Of a DNA stretch of 64,000 bases, positions 41,748 to 50,520 are shown piece after piece. Both the position numbers and the translations under genes were made by a program. This DNA is from Bacteroidaceae bacterium (lineage in GTDB: Bacteria > Bacteroidota > Bacteroidia > Bacteroidales > Bacteroidaceae), in contig JAFRNY010000080.1 of NCBI GenBank assembly GCA_017429945.1, positions 18,081 through 82,080 of the forward strand. Reading direction: 5' to 3'. Under the pieces are notes generated by a model. The model worked only from the letters and a program-made list of their open reading frames with translations, ran no database searches and was not told the origin of the DNA. Positions within the stretch are counted from its first letter, which is position 1; each line of letters opens with the position of its first letter.

Positions 41748-42416
41748 GTGCTGTGAGAATCGCGCAGATTTTGTCGCATCGGCGCTCGTAGACAGTCGCG
41801 CTGGTGGTGGAATTTTCAGGCACCGAAGGTTTGGCTTTACAAATCTTCACATTCAAATACAAGAATCATTCGAATTTGCAAATTTGAATATGCGAATTCA
41901 AGAGGGTGAATTCAAGGAGGTTTGAATATGTAAACACGAATTCATAATCCGTGAACACAAGGATTACATATTCGAATTTACAGATTTGAATAGATGAATA
42001 AATATTTATTCACTGTTTATTGCTTGATATAATCCATTAAAAACCAATGTATTTACATATTAAAGGACCGGATGAATATACGTTTGTGTCTATTTTACCG
42101 AATATTCAGGTCTCGGGATTCGAATGTGTGTAGTGGGTGCTGAATAACGATAAATGAACCAATACTTTATGGGCGCTGATTAAAGCGGTTTCGTTAACCG
42201 TGCAGGAATACGTCCATTGGACTTTGCGTTCGCGAACGCGAATCTTTGCAAAACCGAATTTATATTTGCAAAGTTCGGGAATGTAAACGGGTCGAAAATA
42301 TAAATTGAAAGATTTTTCTTTAAAAATTTGCACGTTTAAATTCTTTTTCCTTACTTTGCAGCGCGAATCCAACATAGGGAGTAGTTTATGACCTATTAAA
42401 CGAAGATAATAAAGAG
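41748..42416. other. AT-rich gene-free stretch with palindromes upstream of the XRE gene
   Basis: No convincing gene. From 41860 to 42000 degenerate copies of GAATTTG/CAAATTYGAAT recur. TGAATAAATATTTATTCA (41995-42012) is a perfect 18-bp palindrome and GCGTTCGCGAACGC (42226-42239) a perfect 14-bp one. A weak -7-like TTACTTTG lies at about 42351. The 89-codon minus-strand frame at 42106-42375 is rejected: it starts at no promoter and resembles nothing. Confidence 0.6.
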
Positions 42417-42899
42417 ATGAAAGAGCGCATTTATCAGATTATGCAAAGCGAGAAAATGACGCAGCGCGAGTTCGCTCAGGCGCTCGGAATATCACCCTCG
42501 TCGCTCTCGAGTATCTTCAACGGCCATACCTCCCCAACGAATTATACGGTTCAGGCAATACATCGCCAGTTCCCTAATATCAGCATCGCGTGGCTGATGT
42601 TTGGCGAAGGCGAGATGATGATTTCGGCAGCCGGTGCCTCAGCCAATACCTCAGCTGATGGCACTGCAGTCAAAGCTGCAAAAGCCGATCAGCCTGATAG
42701 TTCAGAAAGAGCCGCCGAGGTGACCAGTTCGCCCGAAGGCTTTACGATGGAAACAAAGCCTGCAGAGGCAGGCGCACCCTCCCAGGTGATCATCCGTGAG
42801 ACGGTGAAATATATTGACAAACCGCAGCGCAAGATAACCGAGATCCACATCTTCTATGATGATGGCACTTTCGAAACTTTCGCAGGCAAGCGCGACTGA
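42417..42899 (+). CDS. XRE-family helix-turn-helix regulator
   Basis: 160-residue DNA-binding protein. The HTH is at about 1-60 (MKERIYQIMQSEKMTQREFAQALGISPSSLSSIFNGHTSPTNYTVQAIHRQFPNISIAWLMFGEG). A low-complexity Ala/Ser/Glu-rich linker follows (70-120), then a conserved C-terminal segment RKITEIHIFYDDGTFETF, which I recognise from many Bacteroidales XRE proteins. Its target is unknown. The unusually long (670 bp) palindrome-rich region upstream could hold its own operator. Confidence 0.88.
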   Translation: MKERIYQIMQSEKMTQREFAQALGISPSSLSSIFNGHTSPTNYTVQAIHRQFPNISIAWLMFGEGEMMISAAGASANTSADGTAVKAAKADQPDSSERAAEVTSSPEGFTMETKPAEAGAPSQVIIRETVKYIDKPQRKITEIHIFYDDGTFETFAGKRD

Positions 42900-43043
42900 G
42901 GCGGGCATGAGCTCCGGCTTTTTAAGCGCACAAGCGGTTGTCGGCAGACACGAATTCTGTTAAAACGCATATCATATATCACTTTTACCCAAGAATGCTG
43001 GCCGCGAATCCTCTTTTCTACTCCTTATTTTCTTAAGCGGCCC

Positions 43044-43085
43044 AAAAAAAGGAGCTCCACCCGTGAGGGCATGAGCTCCTTTTTT
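43044..43085 (+). terminator. Terminator region after the XRE gene
   Basis: AAAAAAAGGAGCTC (43044-43057) and GAGCTCCTTTTTT (43073-43085) form a bidirectional-type stem with A-run before and T-run after. Confidence 0.8.
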
Positions 43086-43092
43086 AGTTTTA

Positions 43093-43185
43093 TAGGTTGT
43101 AATCAGCTATAAGTTCACACTATGTAATCAGCTATTAGTTCTCCAGGTTGTAATCAGCTTCTGGTCCTTTAGGTTGTGGCCGCAG
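43093..43185. repeat. Degenerate tandem repeat GTAATCAGCT
   Basis: Three decayed units of about 26-29 bp beginning (GGTT)GTAATCAGCTxxxxGTTC, ending in GGTTGTGGCCGC. No gene in 42900-43390. Confidence 0.7.
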
Positions 43186-43354
43186 CGACTGACAGTGGCA
43201 CACCTTCGGCGTGCTCTCAATGAAAGTTTACCGGACACTAATAATAGTTTGTAATTCCCTGCTGTCTTAAGGCCGAGCTTGTCGAAGCGTAAGCCTCTTA
43301 CTATATTATTGCTAAAAAAATGGTGTCTGTCGCTTGTCGTTTGCCAATTCTTTG

Positions 43355-43362
43355 TATCTTTG
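43355..43362 (+). promoter_or_regulatory. -7 element of the DUF4251 gene
   Basis: TATCTTTG, 28 nt before ATG 43391; this supports the shorter start. Confidence 0.55.
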
Positions 43363-43390
43363 TGGCAGAAAACTAAAGGTATTTTGCAAT

Positions 43391-43915
43391 ATGAAACAGC
43401 TTTTCTTTTTACGCGTAGAGGCCGTGGGGCGCTGTCTGTCGGCCTTTATGGCAGCTGCTGTGGTGGCAATCGCCGTGGCAGGTTGTGGTTCGTCGCAGGA
43501 ACGTGCTGAGCGGCGCGAACAGACGCGGCGGATGGTGGCAGAGGGTATTGCCAATCGCCGGCTGCGCATCGACGTCAATTCGATGAGCACATTGCGCTAT
43601 GGAACGCGAATGGTGTCTGCCGATTTCTATGTTGAGCTTAAGGGTGATACGCTCGACAGCTATCTGCCCTATCTGGGCCAGATCTATCACTCTCCCATAG
43701 TCTCAACGCCCCAGGGGCTTAATTTTGAGGCTCCGGTGCTGGCTTACACCGAAAGTCGTCCGGCAGCCGACCTCACGCGCATAGAGCTTTACGCAAGGAC
43801 TCAGGAGGATACTTTTTTATATATCGTGGAGGTCTATTCCAATGGCAAGGCTTACGTCCGTGTGCGTGGGCAGAACCGCGACGCCATCAGTTTCGATGGC
43901 GACGTGAATTGGTGA
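43391..43915 (+). CDS. DUF4251 family lipoprotein
   Basis: 174-residue protein with a hydrophobic N-terminus ending in VAGCGSSQ, a lipobox, so probably a lipoprotein. The rest is typical DUF4251: ANRRLRIDVNSMSTLRYGTRMV...YFVELKGDTLDSYLPYLGQIY-like and a final ARTQEDTFLYIVEVYSNGKAYVRVRGQNRDAISFDGDV. Function unknown. The ATG at 43391 directly follows the promoter; the longer frame to 43334 would include it. A tandem hairpin repeat begins right after the stop. Confidence 0.82.
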   Translation: MKQLFFLRVEAVGRCLSAFMAAAVVAIAVAGCGSSQERAERREQTRRMVAEGIANRRLRIDVNSMSTLRYGTRMVSADFYVELKGDTLDSYLPYLGQIYHSPIVSTPQGLNFEAPVLAYTESRPAADLTRIELYARTQEDTFLYIVEVYSNGKAYVRVRGQNRDAISFDGDVNW

Positions 43916-43916
43916 G

Positions 43917-44006
43917 AGCGCCTGCGGCGCGGTTAGGGGGCCTGCGGCCGGTTAGGGTTGCTGCGCAACGGTTAGGTGGCCTGTGGCCGGTTAGGGGCGT
44001 TGCGGC
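43917..44006. repeat. Tandem CGGTTAGG array with compensating mini-hairpins
   Basis: CGGTTAGG recurs at 43930, 43949, 43969 and 43988 (19-20 bp period). Between cores each unit is a small palindrome: GGCCTGCGGCC, TTGCTGCGCAA, GGCCTGTGGCC, and GCGCCTGCGGCGC before the first. Arms change together, so the palindromic form is kept although the bases differ. Confidence 0.85.
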
Positions 44007-44573
44007 TTATTCGCTCAGTTCCTCAATCCAGGCGCTGAGGTCCTCGAATGTGATGTCGTTGAGCAGACGGCCGTCGGCGATGTTGAGTGCTGGATAAGCT
44101 GCGCGCAAGGCCTCTGTGGCGGGATCAATCATACTTCCGCCTGAAGTGGCGAATGGGATGACGGTCTTGCCTTGCAGGTCTGCGGCTTCGATAAAGCTGT
44201 TGACCACGTGTGGCGCAACGCCCCACCAAATAGGAAATCCGATGAAAACGGTGTCGTACTGCTGCAGCGACTCTGGTGCGGCCTTCAGTTCGGGGCGCGA
44301 AGCGGGATCGCGCATCTCTACGCTGGAGCGTGAGAGGCTGTCGCGCCAATTGAGGTCGGCGTCGGTGTAAGCCTCTGCGGGCTCTATCTCGAGGAGGTCT
44401 GCGTTGGCGGCCTGTGCGAGCAGTTGTGCTACAGCTTCTGTCGTTCCTGTAGCTGAGAAATAGGTTACGAGCGTTGTCTTCTGGTCTTCATAAGCCTCGG
44501 ATTGTGTGCTTGCTGAGGGTTTGCAACCGAAAAGTGCTATCGTTGCAAGCAGTGCGAAAAGAATCTTTTTCAT
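44007..44573 (-). CDS. Flavodoxin-like lipoprotein
   Basis: 188-residue protein with a signal peptide and lipobox ALFGC (MKKILFALLATIALFGCKPS), so exported and lipid-anchored, which is unusual for a flavin protein but known in gut Bacteroidetes. The flavodoxin fold shows the FMN phosphate loop TYFSATGTTEAVAQ, a central YDTVFIGFPIWWGVAPHVV, and KTVIPFATSGGS. It could carry electrons in the periplasm. ATG 44573 is preferred to 44588 because the signal peptide begins there. Confidence 0.87.
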   Translation of the reverse strand: MKKILFALLATIALFGCKPSASTQSEAYEDQKTTLVTYFSATGTTEAVAQLLAQAANADLLEIEPAEAYTDADLNWRDSLSRSSVEMRDPASRPELKAAPESLQQYDTVFIGFPIWWGVAPHVVNSFIEAADLQGKTVIPFATSGGSMIDPATEALRAAYPALNIADGRLLNDITFEDLSAWIEELSE

Positions 44574-44612
44574 TATTTCAATTATCAATTATCAATTATA
44601 CATTGTCAATTC

Positions 44613-44768
44613 TCACAGTTCTTCGGGCAGGAGTTCCACGATGTGGCCTTCCCGGCATACGACGAGCGTTGAATGGAAGAGTCGTGAGCGTTCAACGAGT
44701 CGCTGTTGAGCGAGCGCAATGCCTTGGTCAATGCGCTGCTGCATTATCATTATGTCATTGTCACTCAT
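44613..44768 (-). CDS. Small partner of the zeta toxin
   Basis: 51-residue protein (MSDNDIMIMQQRIDQGIALAQQRLVERSRLFHSTLVVCREGHIVELLPEEL). An N-terminal helix is followed by a beta hairpin, TLVVCREGHIVEL. Its start overlaps the 3' end of the zeta-toxin gene by 8 bp. Short proteins of this helix-then-VVxxxGxIVxL form accompany zeta-type kinases in Bacteroidetes, so it is the likely antitoxin or regulator, but this is inferred from position. Confidence 0.65.
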   Translation of the reverse strand: MSDNDIMIMQQRIDQGIALAQQRLVERSRLFHSTLVVCREGHIVELLPEEL

Positions 44769-45366
44769 GGTCTTCGGTGTTTGCGTATTGATTGTAGAGG
44801 AATTCGTATTTCGTATGATCCACGATATTGGTTCGCCCGTCGTGCCAGCCATAGGCAATCTTCTCGCCGGGGATGGCGGAATTGTCGTAGAGCGTCCAGT
44901 AGTCCACGATGGGTGTGTAGAGTTGGAAGAAGTTCTGCAGCCCTGCGTCATAGCGGCGCAGGATGACTTCCTTTGGTATATTATGCCCGCCTTGGCTGAC
45001 GCGCTTAGCCACGCGTGCTATGGCCTGTTCGGGCGACGATAGCGAGAAGAAGAGCAGTGTTACGAAATAGCCTCGCTTCTGTGCGCGCTGGATGAGCTTG
45101 ACGTAGGAGCGTGTGGCCAGTGTCGTTTCGAAGGCGAAAGTCTCTCCTTCTTTGAGCAAGTGAATGATGCGGTCGATCATCAGGCGGCCAGCTTGAATGG
45201 CCACGCCCTCGGGATTGAAAGGCGAGAGTCCTTTGGCAATCTCGTCGGCGTTGACAAATTCGCGGCAGCCGAGCATCTCGGGCAAGACGGTGAATGAGGC
45301 TGTTGTCTTGCCCGCTCCATTGCATCCTGCTATGATGTAGAGATGCATTTTGTCGTTTTCTGCCAT
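44761..45366 (-). CDS. Zeta-toxin family P-loop kinase
   Basis: 201-residue P-loop protein. The Walker A motif is AGCNGAGKTT (about 13-22). FVNADEIAKGLSPF gives the conserved Asp, AGRLMIDRIIHLLKEGETFAFETTLATRSYVKLIQRA the substrate-binding ETTL helix, and RVSQGGHNIPKEVILRRYDAGLQNFF the Arg-rich lid. Zeta toxins phosphorylate UDP-N-acetylglucosamine and block wall synthesis; many chromosomal homologues are not proven toxins. A -7 box lies 23 nt upstream and the start could also be Met7. Confidence 0.88.
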   Translation of the reverse strand: MAENDKMHLYIIAGCNGAGKTTASFTVLPEMLGCREFVNADEIAKGLSPFNPEGVAIQAGRLMIDRIIHLLKEGETFAFETTLATRSYVKLIQRAQKRGYFVTLLFFSLSSPEQAIARVAKRVSQGGHNIPKEVILRRYDAGLQNFFQLYTPIVDYWTLYDNSAIPGEKIAYGWHDGRTNIVDHTKYEFLYNQYANTEDHE

Positions 45367-45388
45367 AGTTTTTAGGGTTTTGTGTGGG

Positions 45389-45396
45389 CAAAGATA
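45389..45396 (-). promoter_or_regulatory. -7 element of the zeta module
   Basis: Minus-strand TATCTTTG followed by CCC. Confidence 0.55.
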
Positions 45397-45445
45397 AGCG
45401 TTTTGTCGGATGTATGGTTAAGCAGGGTGCTTTTCTTGGAGTTTT

Positions 45446-46129
45446 TTAACATTTGGGGTCGAGCAAGTCGGGGCGCAGCCGTCGTGTTCGCTCGAGCGAC
45501 TGCTGCAGTTCCCACTCCTTGATCTTGGCTTCGTGGCCTGAGAGTAGGATGTCTGGCACTCGCCAGCCTCGGTAGTCAGCAGGCCGCGTGTAGACGGGCG
45601 CTGCGAGTAGGTTGTCCTGGAAGGAATCGGAGAGCGCGCTCTGCTCGTCTCCTATTACTCCGGGAATTATGCGTACGATGGCGTCGGTCATCACGGCGGC
45701 AGCGAGTTCGCCCCCGGTGAGTACGTAGTCTCCGATGCTCACTTCCTTGGTTATCAGGTGTTCGCGAATGCGATAGTCGATTCCCTTGTAGTGGCCGCAG
45801 AGAATGATTATGTTCTCGCAGAGCGACAGCTCGTTGGCCATAGGTTGGTCGAACTGCTCGCCGTCGGGGGTGGTGAAGATGATCTGGTCGTAGTGGCGCT
45901 CTGCTGTCAGTGCGCTGATGCAGCGGTCTATGGGTTCGCACTGCATGACCATTCCTGCGAAGCCTCCGAATGGGTAGTCGTCGATGCGCCGGTCCTTTCG
46001 CACGGCGTAGTCGCGCAGGTTGTGTAGGTGTATTTCCACGAGCCCTCGCTTCTGGGCTCTGCCTAAGATGCTCTCGCGAAGGAAACCTTCAATGAGCTCG
46101 GGGATAACTGTAATGATGTCTATTCGCAT
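45446..46129 (-). CDS. trmD: tRNA (guanine-N1)-methyltransferase TrmD
   Basis: 227-residue SAM-dependent enzyme that methylates G37 of tRNAs to prevent frameshifting. It shows [33 protein letters not shown], the knotted SAM site [46 protein letters not shown] and the C-terminal [32 protein letters not shown]. Full length. Directly 5' of its start lies a composite repeat array with a 64-bp hairpin, also seen before an acyl-CoA ligase and yggS. Confidence 0.96.
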   Translation of the reverse strand: MRIDIITVIPELIEGFLRESILGRAQKRGLVEIHLHNLRDYAVRKDRRIDDYPFGGFAGMVMQCEPIDRCISALTAERHYDQIIFTTPDGEQFDQPMANELSLCENIIILCGHYKGIDYRIREHLITKEVSIGDYVLTGGELAAAVMTDAIVRIIPGVIGDEQSALSDSFQDNLLAAPVYTRPADYRGWRVPDILLSGHEAKIKEWELQQSLERTRRLRPDLLDPKC

Positions 46130-46140
46130 AGGAAAACGGA

Positions 46141-46440
46141 GTTAACTTTGAACATTGAACATTGAACTTTTGGAGCAGCGAGAGCAATCAAGCTTGCTTG
46201 GATTGCCGAGTCGTGACAAAAGTCAGCGAAGCTAACTTTGAACGTTGAACATTGAACTTTGAACATTGAACTTTGAACATTGAACTTTGAACATTGAACA
46301 TTGAACCGACTCTACGCTAAACGCTCAACGGAGAACCCTCCGCTCGGCTTTGCCGCTTCGCTCAGCGAAGAACGCTAAACTCTTAACCCTCAACTCTCAG
46401 CCCTCAACGCTAAACGCTCAACGAAGAACGCTCAACCTTA
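46141..46440. repeat. Composite repeat spacer 5' of trmD
   Basis: Order from trmD: (ACTTTGAACATTGA)n, the 64-bp hairpin repeat (46168-46231), a long (TTGAACATTGAACTT)n array (46232-46305), CTCAACGCTAAA-like units, a GCTTCGCTCAGCGAAGAAC hairpin (46355-46373), and more CTCAACGCTAAA units to 46440. No gene. Confidence 0.85.
46168..46231. repeat. 64-bp hairpin repeat, copy 1
   Basis: Begins TTTTGGAGCAGCGAG, contains the near-palindrome GCAATCAAGC/GCTTGGATTGC, and ends CGACAAAAGTCAGCGAAG-like. Copies at 58600-58663 and 61578-61641 differ by only two or three bases. Confidence 0.9.
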
Positions 46441-46483
46441 ACACGGTATGCGGCCGTACGACCCTCCGCACGAGCGTGGGTCC

Positions 46484-49400
46484 TTACCACTGATTCGAAA
46501 GCATTTCGAGCAGGTCTTGTGCTGTAATCTTGAAGTTCTGCTCTGCGCCTTCGAGTATGCTGTCGGAGATGGCTCGCTTGGACTCGTGCAGGCGTATGAT
46601 TTTCTCCTCAATAGTGTGGTGACTGATGAGGTGGTACACGGTGACGGCCTGTTTTTGCCCGATTCGGTAAGCGCGGTCGGTGGCTTGCTGCTCGATGGCT
46701 GGATTCCACCAGGGGTCGAGGTGAATGACGTAGTTGGCGGCGGTAAGGTTGAGGCCAACGCCTCCGGCTTTGAGGCTTATGAGGAAGATTGGCGTCTTGC
46801 CTTTCTGGAAGTCGCTTACGAGCTGTTCGCGTTGTTTTATCGTCAGGCTGCCGTCGAGGTAGAGGAATGGCATGTGGGCCTCTTTCAGTGCTCGCGCCAC
46901 TATCTGCAGGAACGATGTGAACTGACTGAAAACGAGTACGCTGTTGCCGCCTTCTACGATGCCCGTGGTCAGTTCCATGAAGGCGTCAACCTTGCTTGAA
47001 CCTGAGATCCACGTGGGGTCGGTGAGTTCGGCCGAGCAAGCAGTCTGTCGCAGGCGTGTTATCTCGGCCAGGGTGTTCACGCTGAGCTTGTCGCCCGATT
47101 CCTTGAACGTCTGTTCGGCCTGTCGGCGAATGACTTCGTAGAAGGCCATTTCGTCGGGCGTGAGCTCTACGTTGAGGGTGATTTCGGTCTTGTCGGGCAG
47201 TTCCTTGGCCACGGCCTGCTTCGTTCGGCGCAGCATGAAGGGTGCCACCAGCGCCTGCAGTTGCTGCTGTCGCTCTGCGTCCTGGAGGGTCTCGATGGGC
47301 TGAATGTATTTCAGGTGGAATTGCTCGTAGCTGCCGAGCAGTCCGGGGTTGATGAACTGGAAGAGGTTCCAGAGCTCTCCGAGGTGGTTTTGCACGGGTG
47401 TGCCTGTGAGTATGATTCTGTTGCGCCCTTTGAGTTGCATGCAGGCAGCGCTGGTCTTAGTGCCGCGGTTCTTGATGTTGTGGGCTTCGTCGAGGCAGAT
47501 GGTGGCCCATTGCTTGTCGATGATGAGCTCTTGCAGCGGCGACAGCAGTCCGTAGGTGGCAAGCAGGACGTCGGCCGGCCCGGCATTGTCGATAGCCGCC
47601 TTGCGGTCGGGTTGCTCGGCAAGGATCTGCACGTTGAGTGATGGACTGAAGCGCTGCAGTTCTGCTCGCCAGTTGGGCACGACGCTTGCCGGCGCCACTA
47701 CGAGTGCTGCGCCTTCGTCGGCGTGTGCCAGCAGGAAGGCTATCGTCTGCACGGTCTTTCCCAGGCCCATATCATCAGCCAGGCAGGCTCCTGCGCCCCA
47801 CGATGCCAGTCGCATCAGCCATTGGTAGCCTTCGAGCTGGTAGGGTCGCAGTGTGGCTTTGAGCGTAGCGGGTGCTTCGGGCTTGACGTCCTCGGCTTCG
47901 GTGATTCGGTTTTTGAGGTCGAATAGTTCCTCGTCGTGTCGAATGTCAATCTCTCCGTTCACGATTTCGGCCAGCAGGCTGGTCTGCAGTGTCGAGATTG
48001 CCATGTGGTTGTTCTCGGTGGTGGAGAGGCTCTCGAGCGTGTCGAGCTGTCGCCGGAGTTTCTGGCTGAGCCAGAGGTAGTCGCCTTCGGTGAGCTGTAC
48101 GTAGCCTCCGTGGCTGTTGGCCAGTGCTTGCAGCAGTTGCTCGGCCGAGATCAGTGTGTTGTCGTCGAGCTTGACGTCGCCTTCGATCTCGAACCATCGT
48201 CCGCGGTGTGCGAGGCTGATGTTCCAGTCGCCTTTCTTTGGCGCGCGCATGCGCAGCCGCTCGCCTTCGGGCCATTCGGTGGCGCAGATGTCGGGGTTGC
48301 TGCTTGCGAAGGCCAGCAGGTCGAGCACCTGTGGCGTGGTGAGGTGTGCGCTGAGCGTGCGCGAGAGTTCTATGTCATGTTCCTGGCAGTATTCGAGCAG
48401 GGCATTGAGGTTGCGGGCCTCGCTTTCCATATCGCGCTGCACTCGGATGCGACGCGACGTCTCGCTTTGGTCGATGATCACGCGGTCGCCCTGTGCCGGT
48501 GGCAAGGCCATCTTCCCGCCGGGCAGCGGCCGCACAAGCACGTAGGCGTCGAACATCGTCTGCGTGGAGGGGTCCGGCGTCAGTCGCAGGATCACTCTCG
48601 TCTGCACATCGCTGGTCGTTTCCTCTTGCTCCTCGGGCAGCAGGCTGCTATGAATATCGACCACCGGCTTCAGCATCGGCAGTAGCTGGCGTAGCTTCTC
48701 TTCGGCAGCAGCGGGGTAGTCGGTGACGGAGAGGAGGTCTTGCAGCACGGCGCGTTCGCGCTCCGACATCGGGAAATAGATATAGTGCATCTCGTCTTCG
48801 CGATGATAGACGCTCGTCTGCGAGATCATCTCCTGGAAGAGGACGTTCGACTGCAGGTGGAACCCTCCGTTTTCTGTGGGCTCAAGTATCACGTACGGCT
48901 TCTGTTCGTCGATGGTCACACGGCGGTATGGCATCTGCTCGCCCGTGTAAACGCGGTCGGAGCCGACGAGGTGGGGGAGGATGATGCCTACCGTCAGGCG
49001 CGAAACACCGAGGAACCTGATGTCGGCCACGATGGCTTGGTCGGTGCGGTCCATAAAGGGCTCTATACCAGTTATGAACCTGTTCCACGGCAGCAGTTTT
49101 CCGCTGCCCCAGCGTCCGTCGCGCAGCCGGTTTTGCTCGCGCAGCTCTATGCTTTCGCCGTCGCTGAGGATGACGTACATCACGCGGAACTCCTCTTCGC
49201 CGCCTTCGTCGCTGTTGCTGCGCCGTTGTTGCTCTGATGAGATTAGGCGGTCGAGCATCACCTCCCACGGTTCCTTGCCCTTGGCCAGTGTCGACACGGG
49301 CTTCTTGCCGAAGGCCGCAGCGAGCTGCTTCTTCTCGTATTTGTTGTGGGTGATGTATTCAGCCCCTTCGTGGCGCAGGAACGAGGCTTGTGGCTTGAAG

Positions 49401-50497
49401 TCCTTGCTGATGTCCATGCCGGTGAGCCGTGCGGCCAGCATCAGTGCCATCTGCCGCTGGAGCTCGTATTCGCGGTCGGCGAGGCTGTCGGGCGCTATCA
49501 GTTTCGACAGCAAATCCATGTCTACGCGCTGCGATGGGCTTGCCAGCGTGTCGGCCAGCAGCACGGCGGCTCCTACGCGCCGGAGGTTTGTCTCCTTGGC
49601 ATGTGCCACGAACGCTTCGAGGCGCGAGCGCGTGTCGCTGGGCTTCGACGTCCACAGGGCAATCACCCAGTAGAACGCCGCGATGCCATCTGTGGGGAAC
49701 GCCTCCGGAGCCTTGTTCTTTCCGGCCTGGGCTTTGAGCGCCTCCTGGAACACCTTAAGTGCCAGGTCGCTCTTGCCGTGAGCCATGGCGTGCACGCCTT
49801 TCGACAGATAGTCGGGATAGGTCATTCGAATGCTTGTCGGCGGCGTGTAGACGCCCTTCATGACGAACGTGTAGTAGTCGATGAGGGCTTTCAGCTGCCG
49901 AATATCTGGGTCGGAGGCGTCGAGGCGTCGCATCTCCATCTGCCGCCGGATGATTTCTTCGGGGTCGCTGAAGTCCTCCTTCATCCATTTCTTGATTGCA
50001 GCGGAGATGAACGGCACGAAGTCGAGGTCGCGGATCATCGTCAGCAGCGGCGTGAACCGGCGGTCGTGCGCCAGGCTCAGTAGGAAGGGCGGCAGGGCGC
50101 TGTCGAGCACCATGGGCTGCGGCCGCTTGCCGGCATGGCAGAGGCGTATGGCCTGCAGCAGATTCACGAAGGCCGGGTAGCGCGTCAGCGGCCATTCTGC
50201 GAACTCGTCGAACCATTCAGGATGCTCGTCAAGCACGTAGCAGATCACTTCGCCGTAGCGTTGCGGGCGTATGACGGTCTGCTGCGGAGCAAAATGCGTT
50301 GCGGGGATGTGCGCTACGTAACCCTCGCGGATGAGTTCGTCGGTCAGCAGCGGCAGTTCGCCCATCAGGCAAGTGCCGTGCACCGACAGCTGCACCAGGT
50401 CGTCCTCCTTCACGTCTTGTCCGATGTAGGCGTAGAGTGCGGCCACCTTTTGTGTAGCTGGTTTTAGTGTTTTCAGGTGTTGGCTTATGAAGTTCAT
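46484..50497 (-). CDS. SNF2-family DNA-dependent ATPase/helicase
   Basis: 1337-residue cytosolic protein. A long N-terminal half (about 1-880) without recognised motifs is followed by the two RecA-like lobes of SNF2. These show LADDMGLGKTVQTIAFLLAH (motif I), VVAPASVVPNWRAEL (Ia), CLDEAHNIKN (II, DEAH), ILTGTPVQNHLGELWNLFQFINPG (III), VFSQFTSFLQIV (IV), LISLKAGGVGLNLTAANYVIHLDPWWNPAIEQQATDRAYRIGQ (V-VI). It likely remodels DNA-protein complexes, as bacterial RapA/HepA relatives do. It resembles the large Bacteroidetes SNF2 proteins. It has its own consensus promoter and faces away from ligA. Confidence 0.93.
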   Translation of the reverse strand: MNFISQHLKTLKPATQKVAALYAYIGQDVKEDDLVQLSVHGTCLMGELPLLTDELIREGYVAHIPATHFAPQQTVIRPQRYGEVICYVLDEHPEWFDEFAEWPLTRYPAFVNLLQAIRLCHAGKRPQPMVLDSALPPFLLSLAHDRRFTPLLTMIRDLDFVPFISAAIKKWMKEDFSDPEEIIRRQMEMRRLDASDPDIRQLKALIDYYTFVMKGVYTPPTSIRMTYPDYLSKGVHAMAHGKSDLALKVFQEALKAQAGKNKAPEAFPTDGIAAFYWVIALWTSKPSDTRSRLEAFVAHAKETNLRRVGAAVLLADTLASPSQRVDMDLLSKLIAPDSLADREYELQRQMALMLAARLTGMDISKDFKPQASFLRHEGAEYITHNKYEKKQLAAAFGKKPVSTLAKGKEPWEVMLDRLISSEQQRRSNSDEGGEEEFRVMYVILSDGESIELREQNRLRDGRWGSGKLLPWNRFITGIEPFMDRTDQAIVADIRFLGVSRLTVGIILPHLVGSDRVYTGEQMPYRRVTIDEQKPYVILEPTENGGFHLQSNVLFQEMISQTSVYHREDEMHYIYFPMSERERAVLQDLLSVTDYPAAAEEKLRQLLPMLKPVVDIHSSLLPEEQEETTSDVQTRVILRLTPDPSTQTMFDAYVLVRPLPGGKMALPPAQGDRVIIDQSETSRRIRVQRDMESEARNLNALLEYCQEHDIELSRTLSAHLTTPQVLDLLAFASSNPDICATEWPEGERLRMRAPKKGDWNISLAHRGRWFEIEGDVKLDDNTLISAEQLLQALANSHGGYVQLTEGDYLWLSQKLRRQLDTLESLSTTENNHMAISTLQTSLLAEIVNGEIDIRHDEELFDLKNRITEAEDVKPEAPATLKATLRPYQLEGYQWLMRLASWGAGACLADDMGLGKTVQTIAFLLAHADEGAALVVAPASVVPNWRAELQRFSPSLNVQILAEQPDRKAAIDNAGPADVLLATYGLLSPLQELIIDKQWATICLDEAHNIKNRGTKTSAACMQLKGRNRIILTGTPVQNHLGELWNLFQFINPGLLGSYEQFHLKYIQPIETLQDAERQQQLQALVAPFMLRRTKQAVAKELPDKTEITLNVELTPDEMAFYEVIRRQAEQTFKESGDKLSVNTLAEITRLRQTACSAELTDPTWISGSSKVDAFMELTTGIVEGGNSVLVFSQFTSFLQIVARALKEAHMPFLYLDGSLTIKQREQLVSDFQKGKTPIFLISLKAGGVGLNLTAANYVIHLDPWWNPAIEQQATDRAYRIGQKQAVTVYHLISHHTIEEKIIRLHESKRAISDSILEGAEQNFKITAQDLLEMLSNQW

Positions 50498-50520
50498 TAT
50501 ATTATTTAATGTGTAGGCTT

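Noticed and set aside
42106-42375. 89-codon minus-strand frame upstream of the XRE gene
   Set aside because: Low-complexity, Lys/Asn-rich translation of AT-rich DNA, no promoter, no family resemblance, and it covers palindromes.
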